Source: Nitrososphaerota archaeon (lineage in GTDB: Archaea; Thermoproteota; Nitrososphaeria; Nitrososphaerales; CADDZS01). Taken from it: a stretch of DNA of 34,017 bases. The notes under the pieces were generated by a model. It made no database searches and was not told the DNA's origin. It saw nothing but the letters and a program-made list of their open reading frames with translations. The stretch covers positions 1 to 34,017 of the forward strand of contig JAPCJU010000002.1 in NCBI GenBank assembly GCA_027886795.1. The letters run 5' to 3'. Each line of letters opens with the position of its first letter. Within the stretch, counting starts at the first letter, position 1. Position numbers and translations under genes: made by a program. Positions 23,671-31,220 of the stretch are shown here, in pieces.

Positions 23671-24081
23671 TTGAGTAAGATAATTGTTCTTTGCGGTTCA
23701 ATGAGATTTCTTCCAAAGTTCTTCGAATGGAAGAAACTTCTGGAGAACTCAGGCTGCAAAGTTCTAACTCCGACTCTTGTTAATCTACGATCGACATATC
23801 CAAGGCAACGCGATCGACTAAGAGTCAAACGTGCAGAGAATCTGAAACATTTCAGGAGGATAAAGAAAGCAGATTTACTTCTGATTCTGAATTACTCCGA
23901 TGGCAAATCTGAGGGGTACATTGGTGGTTCTACCTTTGCAGAAATCGCCATCGCCTTCTATCTAGGAAAGCCGGTGTACTTAGTCAACCCTATTCCAAGG
24001 AAAACGCCATTCGCTGAAGAGTTGAAAGCATGGGGAGTTCAGATTTGGCGTAATTTTAAATCCAGCCATCTAGCTCGATAG
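23671..24081 (+). CDS. Nucleoside 2-deoxyribosyltransferase-like protein
   Basis: This 136-residue protein starts at TTG. IIVLCGSMRF at the N-terminus, KADLLLILNYSDGKSEGYIG and STFAEIAIAFYLGKPVYLVN are the three blocks of the nucleoside 2-deoxyribosyltransferase/Rcl-like fold. The Glu in STFAEIA is in the place of the catalytic nucleophile. Relatives cleave or swap the base on deoxynucleosides or 5'-monophosphates (DNPH1-like). It lies 24 nt after the YwgA-type gene and 4 nt before the flavoprotein, so it is in an operon with a DNA glycosylase and a nucleotide kinase. That fits removal or handling of abnormal nucleotides. Confidence 0.75.
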   Translation: MSKIIVLCGSMRFLPKFFEWKKLLENSGCKVLTPTLVNLRSTYPRQRDRLRVKRAENLKHFRRIKKADLLLILNYSDGKSEGYIGGSTFAEIAIAFYLGKPVYLVNPIPRKTPFAEELKAWGVQIWRNFKSSHLAR

Positions 24082-24085
24082 CTCG

Positions 24086-25411
24086 TTGAGAAGCAGTCGA
24101 GACCTCGTGATAGTTGGAGCTGGCCCTTCTGGTCTATTTGCAGCTCATCATCTTTCTCGTACTATGCCTAAATTGAAGATCCTCGTGTTGGAAAGAGGAA
24201 CTAAGGGCGCTTTTGGTGGAAATAGGCCCCACACGTGTCCAGTTGATACAGAGGGATTGGGAGGCTCGGGCAATTACTCTGACAAACTATATTTTGAACG
24301 CGCGGGAGGATTTTTGGAAGATCGACGCTCCGAGGATGTCGAGCCTTTCATATCCCATGTGGCCGAGATCTTCGAAAGGTTCGGCGGATTTTCCGAAAGA
24401 GATGCTTTCGCACTCGGGAGAACTAAGCCTCAGATACCAGGACTCGATTTCAAACCGTACAAGAAATTAGTACCTCTGAGATATGCCGATTATCGCACAT
24501 TCTTGCGGAATATGGTCAACGAGCTCATCAGAAACGGGGTCGACATAAGGTTCAGAAAAAGCGTTGAATCGATTATCCATAAGTCATCTAGTTTCTCGCT
24601 ACAGCTTCAAGATGGGTCCAGCCTTCGATCAAATAATGTTCTAGTCGCAACCGGGAGGTCGAGTGCAACTTGGATCAGAAGGCAGGCAAAAATGCTAGGC
24701 CTTCGTTTAGGAGCGTCAAAACCATGGATTGGGATCAGGGTTGAGACCGACGCTGCCTTTCTCAAGAAACTGAGTGGCTGGAGTCGAGATCCAAAGATCA
24801 AGTTGCCTTCCCCTGGATCGAACTCTGTGACAAAAACTCACTGTGTGTGTTTCAACGGTCATGTTATTTCTTGTCGATGCGACGGAATGATCCTCGTTGA
24901 CGGAACGTCGCTCGAAGTTCCTTCTTCGAACACCAGTCTAAATGTTATAACGAGGATTGTAGGTGTCACGTCCTATGATCGTTGCCGAAGAATCGTCGAC
25001 GAAATGAAAGCTCGAGGGGAGGGGAGGCCTCTTGTCCAGAAAATGGGTGACTTCATGAAGGGTATTCCGACCAGTCCGGAGAAACTAAACGGCAATTCTG
25101 TGAAGCCGAGCCTCAAAAGCATCACTCCAGGCGAAGTTTCTCAACAGTTCCCGACTGAAGTGACGAAAAATATTATAGATTTTCTAGAACTAATGCAAGG
25201 TAAATTTCCAGGAATGACTCGGCCTGATAATTTAATCTATGCACCCGTTTTCGAGTGGTTTTCACCAAAGGTTCAGATGAACATGACAACGGCCGAGACT
25301 TCCGTTCCCGGTCTATATGTGACTGGAGATGCGGCGTCATTGAGTCAGGGGGTAGTCATGGCCGCAGCTTCTGGGTTATGGAGTGGCCTAAAGCTTGAAA
25401 AACTGCTGTAA
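24086..25411 (+). CDS. FAD-dependent oxidoreductase (COG2509-like)
   Basis: This 441-residue protein starts at TTG, 4 nt after the previous gene. LVIVGAGPSGLFAAHHL is the N-terminal dinucleotide-binding GxGxxG, and VLERG ends the second strand. EGLGGSGNYSDKLY resembles the GGAG-x-x-SDGKL block of COG2509 flavoproteins. VLVATGRSSATWIRR and GLYVTGDAASLSQGVVMAAA are the second and third FAD contacts. A cluster of cysteines (CVCF, CRCD near 253-265) lies in the middle, possibly a metal site or substrate loop. The substrate is unknown; its place between a nucleoside enzyme and a DNA glycosylase suggests redox chemistry on a nucleobase or a shared cofactor. Confidence 0.8.
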   Translation: MRSSRDLVIVGAGPSGLFAAHHLSRTMPKLKILVLERGTKGAFGGNRPHTCPVDTEGLGGSGNYSDKLYFERAGGFLEDRRSEDVEPFISHVAEIFERFGGFSERDAFALGRTKPQIPGLDFKPYKKLVPLRYADYRTFLRNMVNELIRNGVDIRFRKSVESIIHKSSSFSLQLQDGSSLRSNNVLVATGRSSATWIRRQAKMLGLRLGASKPWIGIRVETDAAFLKKLSGWSRDPKIKLPSPGSNSVTKTHCVCFNGHVISCRCDGMILVDGTSLEVPSSNTSLNVITRIVGVTSYDRCRRIVDEMKARGEGRPLVQKMGDFMKGIPTSPEKLNGNSVKPSLKSITPGEVSQQFPTEVTKNIIDFLELMQGKFPGMTRPDNLIYAPVFEWFSPKVQMNMTTAETSVPGLYVTGDAASLSQGVVMAAASGLWSGLKLEKLL

Positions 25412-25444
25412 GGAAGAGGAGAAATCCTCCTACTGAATACGAAC

Positions 25445-26095
25445 ATGTTGCCCGATTCCTCCCTAACAGAAGATTTTGCTCAAGAGTGTTTGAAGGGGAT
25501 CGTCCTAAAGAAATCTTTCTTCGACAGACCCACGCCGATCGTAGCTTGCGATCTTCTGGGGAAAGTGTTAGTCCATGAAACGAGAAAGGGAATCTTGGCA
25601 GGTATGATTGTTGAAACAGAAGCGTATTTGGGGGCAAAGGATCCAGCGTGTCATGCATCTGCGGGAAGAACCGAAAGAACAAGAATGTTTTACCAAGAGG
25701 ATCCTGCCGGTACTGTTTACGTATTCTCGATGAGAATTTACTCTTGCTTGAACGTCTTAACCAGCGGAGACGAGCCAGCAGGCTGTGTATTGCTTCGCGC
25801 CGTAGAACCTTTACTGGGCATTGACATCATGCGTCGAAACAGAAAGGCGAAAAATAATACTGAGTTAACTAGCGGACCAGGAAAGTTGACCGAAGCTTTT
25901 GATATTTCAAAGGTCTACAACGGACACTCGATCACAGATAGTCCACTGAAGATCATGGATTGTAATTTCAATAACTATGTTCCTTCAGTGACCATTCGCG
26001 TTGGAATCTCCAAAGCGTGGCAATACCCCTTGCGATATATCCTGCCGGACAGCCCATTCGTTTCTCGCACTGGACTGCTTTTGGATAGTTATTGA
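25445..26095 (+). CDS. AAG-type 3-methyladenine DNA glycosylase
   Basis: This 216-residue protein starts at ATG and is close to the usual length of the AAG/MPG family. FFDRPTPIVACDLLGKVLVH, then MIVETEAYLGAKDPACHAS gives the signature; the Glu before AY (about residue 59) is the catalytic base by comparison with human AAG. YVFSMRIYSCLNV, LLRAVEPLLGI and TSGPGKLTEAF follow as in the family. The enzyme flips out alkylated or deaminated purines and cuts the glycosidic bond. It lies 33 nt after the flavoprotein and 6 nt before the kinase gene. Archaea often lack AAG, so an acquired gene is likely. Confidence 0.9.
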   Translation: MLPDSSLTEDFAQECLKGIVLKKSFFDRPTPIVACDLLGKVLVHETRKGILAGMIVETEAYLGAKDPACHASAGRTERTRMFYQEDPAGTVYVFSMRIYSCLNVLTSGDEPAGCVLLRAVEPLLGIDIMRRNRKAKNNTELTSGPGKLTEAFDISKVYNGHSITDSPLKIMDCNFNNYVPSVTIRVGISKAWQYPLRYILPDSPFVSRTGLLLDSY

Positions 26096-26101
26096 TAAGA
26101 A

Positions 26102-26728
26102 ATGTTGATCTCTCTTGAGGGCATCGACAATGTAGGCAAAACAGCGTTAACGAAAAGACTGGGGCGCCGATTATCGAAGAATTATTCGGTTCGAGTTTTT
26201 CACGACCCTCCTGCGATCGAACCTTGGATATCTTTGCGCCCCACATTACTTTCTGATAAGCGTATATCGCCTCCCAGCAGAGCTCTCCTATTCCTCGCGT
26301 CTAGAATCGATGGGTACTCTCGTTTTCTTCAGAAAATGCTACCAAGATACGACCTTATCTTGTGTGACAGGTTCATAGACAGCTGGTTTGCATATCAGAC
26401 TGTTGTGCTACGGCGATCTTTTGTGCGGCCAAAGGATAAAACTCGTTTCTTAGGCGAGTTGAACAGGATATGCATCGAGACCAATCTTCTTCGATTTCCC
26501 GATAAGACCTATTTGATCACTGGTGATGTTTCGGAGACCTTGAAAAGAGGATTGAAAAAAGCTCCGTCTGTCTTTGACAATGCTTATCTGCAGAAGCAGG
26601 TTCAACGGAATTTTATTAGGTTGGCAAAATATTCAAACGGCAGAGTGGAAATCGTGGATTCCACGAAGCTTACTCTTCGGCTAATGACCGATAGAATCGA
26701 ACGAAGCATTCGTACTCTTTTGAGATAA
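26102..26728 (+). CDS. Thymidylate-kinase-like nucleoside monophosphate kinase
   Basis: This 208-residue protein starts at ATG. P-loop LEGIDNVGKTALTKRL at 5-20; the usual EGIDGSGKT is altered to EGIDNVGKT. LILCDRFIDSWFAYQ (DRF at 89-91) is the thymidylate kinase signature, with YLITGDVSETLKRG as later strand and helix. The LID region is short. It may phosphorylate dTMP or a modified deoxynucleotide. As the last gene of the five-gene run it fits a pathway that makes, recycles or sanitises nucleotides; the main thymidylate kinase of the host is probably elsewhere. Confidence 0.8.
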   Translation: MLISLEGIDNVGKTALTKRLGRRLSKNYSVRVFHDPPAIEPWISLRPTLLSDKRISPPSRALLFLASRIDGYSRFLQKMLPRYDLILCDRFIDSWFAYQTVVLRRSFVRPKDKTRFLGELNRICIETNLLRFPDKTYLITGDVSETLKRGLKKAPSVFDNAYLQKQVQRNFIRLAKYSNGRVEIVDSTKLTLRLMTDRIERSIRTLLR

Positions 26729-26855
26729 ATTTCAGCATCGAACTTGGGGGCAAACCCGACAAGGGGCATCAATTCCTAACAGAATTAACTTCTTGATGAT
26801 AGATTTTGCAACGACTCTTTACAGAAAGAAATTTGTCTGCTATCAACCGGAGACT

Positions 26856-27137
26856 TTAACCCGAGAAAGTGTGCGAGTATAGAGTGGTCGGCGCTGACCG
26901 ATTAGCCCACTTTTGAGGATCGTAGACGACTTTCATTCCTTTGTGTTTCTGACATAACTTTTGAGTCATAATTTGGGAGTCTATGGCGTTTTCGATATAC
27001 TCCCTTTGTAGGCGATTGGGCTCCAGAAAGTTCTTGGGGTCATGTGCGAGACCGGTTCCGACCCCCGTCAGGTTAACGAACAGCGAGACAAGACTATAAT
27101 CAAATCGCCATCTGAATCCATCTTCCTTAACTTCCAT
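26856..27137 (-). CDS. Small unknown protein at the end of the Ubl operon (93 aa)
   Basis: The ATG lies inside the E1-like gene's 3' end (11-nt overlap), so it is translated with the operon. No family is recognised. The sequence begins FRWRFDYSLVSLFVNLTGVG and continues with a helix (LQREYIENAIDSQIMTQKLC) and one Cys/His pair (CQKH). It might be an accessory factor or target adaptor, or the remains of a longer gene. There is no Zn-finger or RING pattern, so it is not an obvious E3. Confidence 0.55.
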   Translation of the reverse strand: MEVKEDGFRWRFDYSLVSLFVNLTGVGTGLAHDPKNFLEPNRLQREYIENAIDSQIMTQKLCQKHKGMKVVYDPQKWANRSAPTTLYSHTFSG

Positions 27138-28617
27138 ATTTCGTCGTCATGATGTTGGGCAGGGAAGGATCTGAACATAGATAACAAGAGCGTAATCTAG
27201 ACCGTTCGATCCAATCATGTTCTGTCGGATTTCTCAGAATCGATGATTGCCAAAATCCTGCATCGGACCGAAATCCTAAAAGCTCACGGGTCAGTTCGAC
27301 AAAGCCTGCAAGACCAGAAAGACCGCCTGCAAAAACAAGAGGAACATCCGCTTCCGATATTGAATTTGGCAGGGAAATCTTTGTTGTAGCGCAAAGGAGG
27401 GCACGGACAGTGCGCAATGGTCTTCCCAACACTGAGCTCTTTTCCAACCCAAATTTTTGACAAATAGCGGATGCCTCCCTCTCGTCTAGCGGTGTCCCCA
27501 GAAGAAAGAGTTCCCTGATTCTCCACGGCAGAAAAATATCATCAATTCTTGTTTGCTCGTAAAATTCTCCGACTTCATCTAGTTTCCCGGAAGTGTCAAG
27601 AGGGTGAACGCAAAACATGCATGGCCAATTGCCATCGAACTTGTACCTCGAAGATCCTAAAGCGTCTTGAGATGTCCACATATTCACGATCGTATGTGGT
27701 AGTTTGAGCTGGAGCTGTCTGCGGTCTTCGATCGAATCCAGGCCTGCGACTGCGATATTCATCTTGCAATTCGGTCTTACCGAAGCAAAATAGTTGTTCA
27801 TGTCTTTGTCGAAAGTTGAGATTGATAATTTGGACTTGGATGCGATGAGCCTGTTGGATAGTGTCTTAGTTTTATACGCGGTTACGTCAGAGTCGCGCAT
27901 TCCTATGTAACGTTGACCATTTGACTGATCGTATTTGTCGTGATCAATCAAACTAATTTCGCCTTCTACATTACCAGGCCATCTTTGAAGTATCCACATC
28001 AATGCATGGGTTACGGTTCCGTTTCCGAAGAAATTCGTGTCTACAAATTTGAGTTCCGAGTACGAATGCGGTGGAGGCGCTCCTGTTCCCCGATACCACG
28101 CGCTCCAATGATACTCTCTCGGGACAGCAGCATCGATTTTGAGAGCACTTGCAAATAACGATCTGAACAATTGGGCAGAAGCTAGACATGCAGCTGCAAA
28201 TGGTCCGACGGGATTAGGGTCTCTGCCGATCTCGCCATATTCTCCGATAGAGACCTCCCAACCATTTGCGCCAACCTGTATGCCAGGAGATCTATCAGGG
28301 ATTTTCGTGCCAATTGAAATTAGAAAGTCATATGGAGGAGACCAGTTGTCATTCGCGTTAATCGTTTGTTTGCCCGAGTTGGCGGCTGCTATAGCGGTTT
28401 CAACGAAAATCTTGCTGTACGGGCCTCTAACATCCAGATTATTCCATAGTCTACCTAGCATCTCTGCCAGTGCTTCTGTCAGGACTGCAGCGGAGACTAC
28501 CCCAGACAATTCCGGCGTGATTACACCGATACGTTTGGTCGCTAATTCCACGCAAAGGGCTTCATTCCCAGTTAGTTGTTTCAACGCAGTCTGATTTTTT
28601 CTAGATGCTTCACTCAT
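27127..28617 (-). CDS. E1-like ubiquitin-activating (ThiF-fold) enzyme
   Basis: This 496-residue protein starts at ATG, overlapping the JAB gene by 4 nt (ATGA). The N-terminal 190 residues are a helical/beta domain without assignment. The ThiF/E1 core starts at FGNGTV (197-202), the ATP-binding G-x-G of E1 enzymes. LIDHDKYDQSNGQRY (223-237) follows, with the Asp and the Asn-x-Gln-Arg that contact ATP, and K251 downstream. Two CxxC pairs, WPCMFC (333-336) and SCYLC near the C-terminus, form the zinc site common in E1-like proteins. It should adenylate the C-terminal glycine of the Ubl encoded upstream and pass it to the E2-like protein. The catalytic Cys is not certain from the sequence. Confidence 0.8.
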   Translation of the reverse strand: MSEASRKNQTALKQLTGNEALCVELATKRIGVITPELSGVVSAAVLTEALAEMLGRLWNNLDVRGPYSKIFVETAIAAANSGKQTINANDNWSPPYDFLISIGTKIPDRSPGIQVGANGWEVSIGEYGEIGRDPNPVGPFAAACLASAQLFRSLFASALKIDAAVPREYHWSAWYRGTGAPPPHSYSELKFVDTNFFGNGTVTHALMWILQRWPGNVEGEISLIDHDKYDQSNGQRYIGMRDSDVTAYKTKTLSNRLIASKSKLSISTFDKDMNNYFASVRPNCKMNIAVAGLDSIEDRRQLQLKLPHTIVNMWTSQDALGSSRYKFDGNWPCMFCVHPLDTSGKLDEVGEFYEQTRIDDIFLPWRIRELFLLGTPLDEREASAICQKFGLEKSSVLGRPLRTVRALLCATTKISLPNSISEADVPLVFAGGLSGLAGFVELTRELLGFRSDAGFWQSSILRNPTEHDWIERSRLRSCYLCSDPSLPNIMTTKYGS

Positions 28618-29099
28618 GAAACCATCCTGAACCTCCTTTTCGTTTCACGTTTGTTCCAGAGTCGCCAATTGCTTCCCTCCTTCTCATAGATGCTCAAACC
28701 AAAGAGGTCTCGCATTCCATTCTTACCGTAATCCGGAACGATTATGCTAAGGGCACCCTGGTGATCCGCCACCGCCCATCTTCGGTCGAGTGAAGAAATC
28801 GTGGTGTTTTTGCCTGGGTGAGAGTGAACTTGTGCAACACTTCTTTCGTCGCGCTCGTAATTAGCAAATGCGATTCTTCGCAGTTCATCTCCGCTGACAT
28901 GAACGTAGTTGCCTTCTGTTCCGCGGTGAGTGTCTTGAAAAGGAACGAGGCCAGATGTAACAACGTTCTTATCTTTTGGCTTTTTTATCGGACCCACCCA
29001 AAGGACGAAGACTTCACTTTCTTTGGAACGTAGAGCCTCTTCTGTTTCTTTGATCACCAAGTTAGAGATTTCCCACTTTGGTCGCTTAATCTCAGTCAA
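28614..29099 (-). CDS. JAB/JAMM metallopeptidase (Ubl deconjugase)
   Basis: This 161-residue protein starts at TTG, overlapping the E2-like stop by 4 nt. The JAMM motif is intact: QVHSHPGKNTTISSLD, i.e. H92-x-H94-x7-S102-x2-D105. A Glu at about 29 (SKESEVFVLWVG) is in the place of the catalytic Glu. These residues bind zinc and hydrolyse isopeptide bonds; in ubiquitin-like operons JAB proteins remove or trim the Ubl. Here the Ubl already ends in glycine, so deconjugation is the likelier job. It is a stand-alone JAB, not fused to the E1. Confidence 0.85.
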   Translation of the reverse strand: MTEIKRPKWEISNLVIKETEEALRSKESEVFVLWVGPIKKPKDKNVVTSGLVPFQDTHRGTEGNYVHVSGDELRRIAFANYERDERSVAQVHSHPGKNTTISSLDRRWAVADHQGALSIIVPDYGKNGMRDLFGLSIYEKEGSNWRLWNKRETKRRFRMVS

Positions 29100-29575
29100 G
29101 ACGATTGAACGCCACTCTTGTTTAGGTCAGATTGCAACTGCGTTATCAATCCGATAATATTGAAGCCTGAAGCGCGCAAGGCGGCCCACGAGATGGAATA
29201 GTGACTCTGATGATCGTGATATTCCCTCCATCCGGGAAAGCAGAACCAGGATTTTTCCTCTTTGTAGATATTCGGATTGAGCTGGAATCCTCCACCGTTT
29301 GGAATCACGTTCTGTCCTTTCAACAGAGGCTGATCCTTGGAGTCCACCCACCACCCCCGAGGCGCCAGGTAGTTATAGTTGTCGGATTGAACGTGCAGAA
29401 GGATTTCATTATTCTTTAGTTTCCAAGAAAGACCAACTATCAACATCGGAAATTCGGCTTTGACGAGGCGAATCCCCAAACTTTGAAACCGTTCAGGTTC
29501 GCCCGCCAAAGGAGCGACATCTTTCTCGAAACGAGCTTTGGAAAGCAGAGGATCTGTTACAAAGAATTGCGACAG
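29096..29575 (-). CDS. E2-like ubiquitin-conjugating protein (start uncertain)
   Basis: No ATG or GTG is available. The frame opens directly behind the Ubl stop codon, in the same frame. A CTG at 29575 lies 9 nt after GGAGGT, a strong ribosome binding site formed by the Ubl's glycine codons. The first common start is TTG at 29509 (137 residues), but SQFFVTDPLLSKARFEKDVA before it looks coding. The fold is E2-like: strands LIVGLSWKL and EILLHVQSD, PRGWWVD, then SWFCFPGWREYHDHQSHYS with the only cysteine (90 from the TTG) before PGW, and a last helix. This Cys is the candidate thioester site. Position between Ubl and JAB supports the call, which by sequence alone is moderate. Confidence 0.65.
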   Translation of the reverse strand: MSQFFVTDPLLSKARFEKDVAPLAGEPERFQSLGIRLVKAEFPMLIVGLSWKLKNNEILLHVQSDNYNYLAPRGWWVDSKDQPLLKGQNVIPNGGGFQLNPNIYKEEKSWFCFPGWREYHDHQSHYSISWAALRASGFNIIGLITQLQSDLNKSGVQSS

Positions 29576-29578
29576 ATC

Positions 29579-29842
29579 TTACCCACCTCCGCCTTCTTTC
29601 TTTGTGAGTGCTAGGGTATCGTGGTTCTTTACGCCATTGTCTCTAAGCGAGATCGACGGATTGAGAGTATTTCCTCGGTCGCTGAGTTGGTATTGATTCC
29701 AGTCCTGTTTTTGTCCTGCGGGGAGAAGAGATTTGATGACTTCTTCCACCTTTTCGCCGGCAGGATAGTCTTTTTTCTCCGGCACGCCGTTTACAATGAT
29801 CGTGAGAGCCAGAATCTCTTCACTTGAGCTTACACTTTCCAA
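29579..29842 (-). CDS. Ubiquitin-like protein with C-terminal Gly4
   Basis: This 87-residue protein starts at TTG, 7 nt after GAGGGGGTGA, a clear ribosome binding site. A beta-grasp pattern is visible: LALTIIVNGVPEKKDYPAG is strand 1, turn, strand 2; KVEEVIKSLL is the helix; QYQLSDRGNTL, ISLRDNG and DTLALTKK are strands 3-5. It ends KEGGGG, so the C-terminal glycine is already exposed for E1 adenylation. It opens the Ubl-E2-JAB-E1 run and its product should be the protein conjugated or cleaved by its neighbours. Confidence 0.85.
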   Translation of the reverse strand: MESVSSSEEILALTIIVNGVPEKKDYPAGEKVEEVIKSLLPAGQKQDWNQYQLSDRGNTLNPSISLRDNGVKNHDTLALTKKEGGGG

Positions 29843-29856
29843 GAATTTTCACCCCC

Positions 29857-30369
29857 TCATTGTACAACTATCTGTAAAGTCGTACTTGTCACAATGCCGC
29901 CATTCAAGAGAATTGCGACGATCACATTATACTTCCCGTTCGGAGCATCAGACGTTGAAACGTTGAAGTTAAGCTGAGCGCTGGTTCCTTGGTACGCGAG
30001 TGAGGGCACATTTTGAGGGTTGGGTGTTATCACGATGTTAGGCGTAGACGGGGAAACGATGGCCTGCGCGATAAGACCCGAATAAATGACGCTCTGATTC
30101 GTTGAAAAATTTTGAACATTGAAACTGAATCCAGCAGAACCGGTACTCCCAACGCTGATGGAGGTACCAATTAGACCTATGAATTCCCAAGACTTGTTAG
30201 TGATCGACATACACGCAGAGCCAGACGAGGGGCACGAAACATTGTCCGTCGCAATATATATTCCAAAAACCGTGACTAGAATAAGCACAATCGATACGAC
30301 TGCCCAGACCGCCCTAGATCGGGACGGATTTGATTGACGTTGACTAGTTGTTGCATAGTATGAGGTCAA
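29857..30369 (-). CDS. Membrane-anchored exported beta-rich protein
   Basis: This 170-residue protein starts at TTG. A polar N-terminus (about 20 residues) is followed by one hydrophobic segment, VWAVVSIVLILVTVFGIYIA, so it is anchored with most of the chain outside. CPSSGSAC may form a disulphide. The outer part is beta-rich with Asn and Ser (SVGSTGSAGFSFNVQNFS, SAQLNFNVSTSD, YNVIVAILLNGG), like an Ig-type fold. It is first in the minus-strand run: TATA at about 30407, and only 14 nt to the Ubl gene. It is therefore probably co-transcribed with the Ubl system, which is unexpected. It could instead be an unrelated gene upstream. Confidence 0.65.
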   Translation of the reverse strand: MTSYYATTSQRQSNPSRSRAVWAVVSIVLILVTVFGIYIATDNVSCPSSGSACMSITNKSWEFIGLIGTSISVGSTGSAGFSFNVQNFSTNQSVIYSGLIAQAIVSPSTPNIVITPNPQNVPSLAYQGTSAQLNFNVSTSDAPNGKYNVIVAILLNGGIVTSTTLQIVVQ

Positions 30370-30406
30370 AGAAATCTAAAACATCGAGAATGATAAAGAA
30401 AGCGAA

Positions 30407-30414
30407 GATATAAA
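30407..30414. promoter_or_regulatory. Shared TATA-like box between divergent operons
   Basis: GATATAAA reads as a TATA box in both directions. On the minus strand it predicts a start near 30383, 14 nt before the exported-protein gene; on the plus strand a start near 30437, 40 nt before the TrmB-type gene. Confidence 0.4.
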
Positions 30415-30425
30415 TTCCTTCTAAT

Positions 30426-30457
30426 GGTAGCATTGACTTGTAGCCAATTGTGCTACC
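30426..30457. promoter_or_regulatory. Inverted repeat, possible TrmB-type operator
   Basis: GGTAGCA (30426-30432) and TGCTACC (30451-30457) are inverted 7-bp arms; GTAGC-N7-GCTAC at 30440-30456 gives a tighter version. It lies just before the regulator gene, at the expected transcription start, where autoregulation would act. Confidence 0.4.
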
Positions 30458-30476
30458 GGGATGGAACATCTATTAA

Positions 30477-31220
30477 GTGCCCCTTAGAAGTGTACTCATT
30501 CGGCTTGGTTGGAGTGATTCTGAAGTCAAGGTATTCACAGCCCTTTTAGAAAATGGACCTATGCAGGGTAAGGATCTTGCTTTGAAGGCTGATGTTCCAA
30601 AACCGCATGTCTATGGAGTCTTAGCACAACTCAAAACGAGAGGTGCAATAAAGGAGACAGGCAAACGACCTTTGATCTTCGCGGCTCAAAATCCTCGTGT
30701 TGTAATAAATTCTGGCGTTGACCAAGTAAAAGCCGATGCTGATGAAATATTGTTGGCAGCCGAGACGGCTTGGGAGACTGCCATGGAGAAAAAGATGCCT
30801 AATCTCGATATTGCTTGGACCCTGCATGGTCTCTCGGGATTCGTCACTGAATTTACTAGAATTTCAGAAGGTGCCAAGAAGTCGATATACATCGTCGACC
30901 GGGACTTGCAATGGTTGGGGCGACGACACAAGGAGACATTAATTCGATTGAAGAAATCAGGGGAAGTGAAAATTTTGAGTTCACATGATTATGAATCGGC
31001 CCTTAGTCAATTGCACGAAGAGAAGGTTGAAATAAAAGTCTCCAATGCTTTGAAGTGCGCTTTCTGCATTGTTGACGATCGGAGTTTGCTGATTCGTTTG
31101 GGCTCCTCCGACATCGCGGTCTACTTCCAAGATGAGTTTGTTGCGGATGCTCTGAAAGCTTCATTCAGTCGGATGTTTGAAGATGCAGAAAAGCTGCCGG
31201 TGAATGAGATTGTTAGCTAG
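30477..31220 (+). CDS. TrmB-family transcription regulator
   Basis: This 247-residue protein starts at GTG. Residues 1-70 are a winged HTH: LIRLGWSDSEVKVFTALLEN, then GKDLALKADVPKPHVYGVLAQLKTRG as turn and recognition helix, and a wing. A linker helix (VDQVKADADEILLAAETAWE) and a C-terminal domain from about 105 onward (HGLSGFVTEFTRISEGAKKS, IYIVDRDLQWLGRR) fit the TrmB sugar/ligand-binding type domain. It diverges from the Ubl operon with an inverted repeat between them, so it may control that operon. The YwgA-like gene overlaps its end by 17 nt. Confidence 0.8.
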   Translation: MPLRSVLIRLGWSDSEVKVFTALLENGPMQGKDLALKADVPKPHVYGVLAQLKTRGAIKETGKRPLIFAAQNPRVVINSGVDQVKADADEILLAAETAWETAMEKKMPNLDIAWTLHGLSGFVTEFTRISEGAKKSIYIVDRDLQWLGRRHKETLIRLKKSGEVKILSSHDYESALSQLHEEKVEIKVSNALKCAFCIVDDRSLLIRLGSSDIAVYFQDEFVADALKASFSRMFEDAEKLPVNEIVS

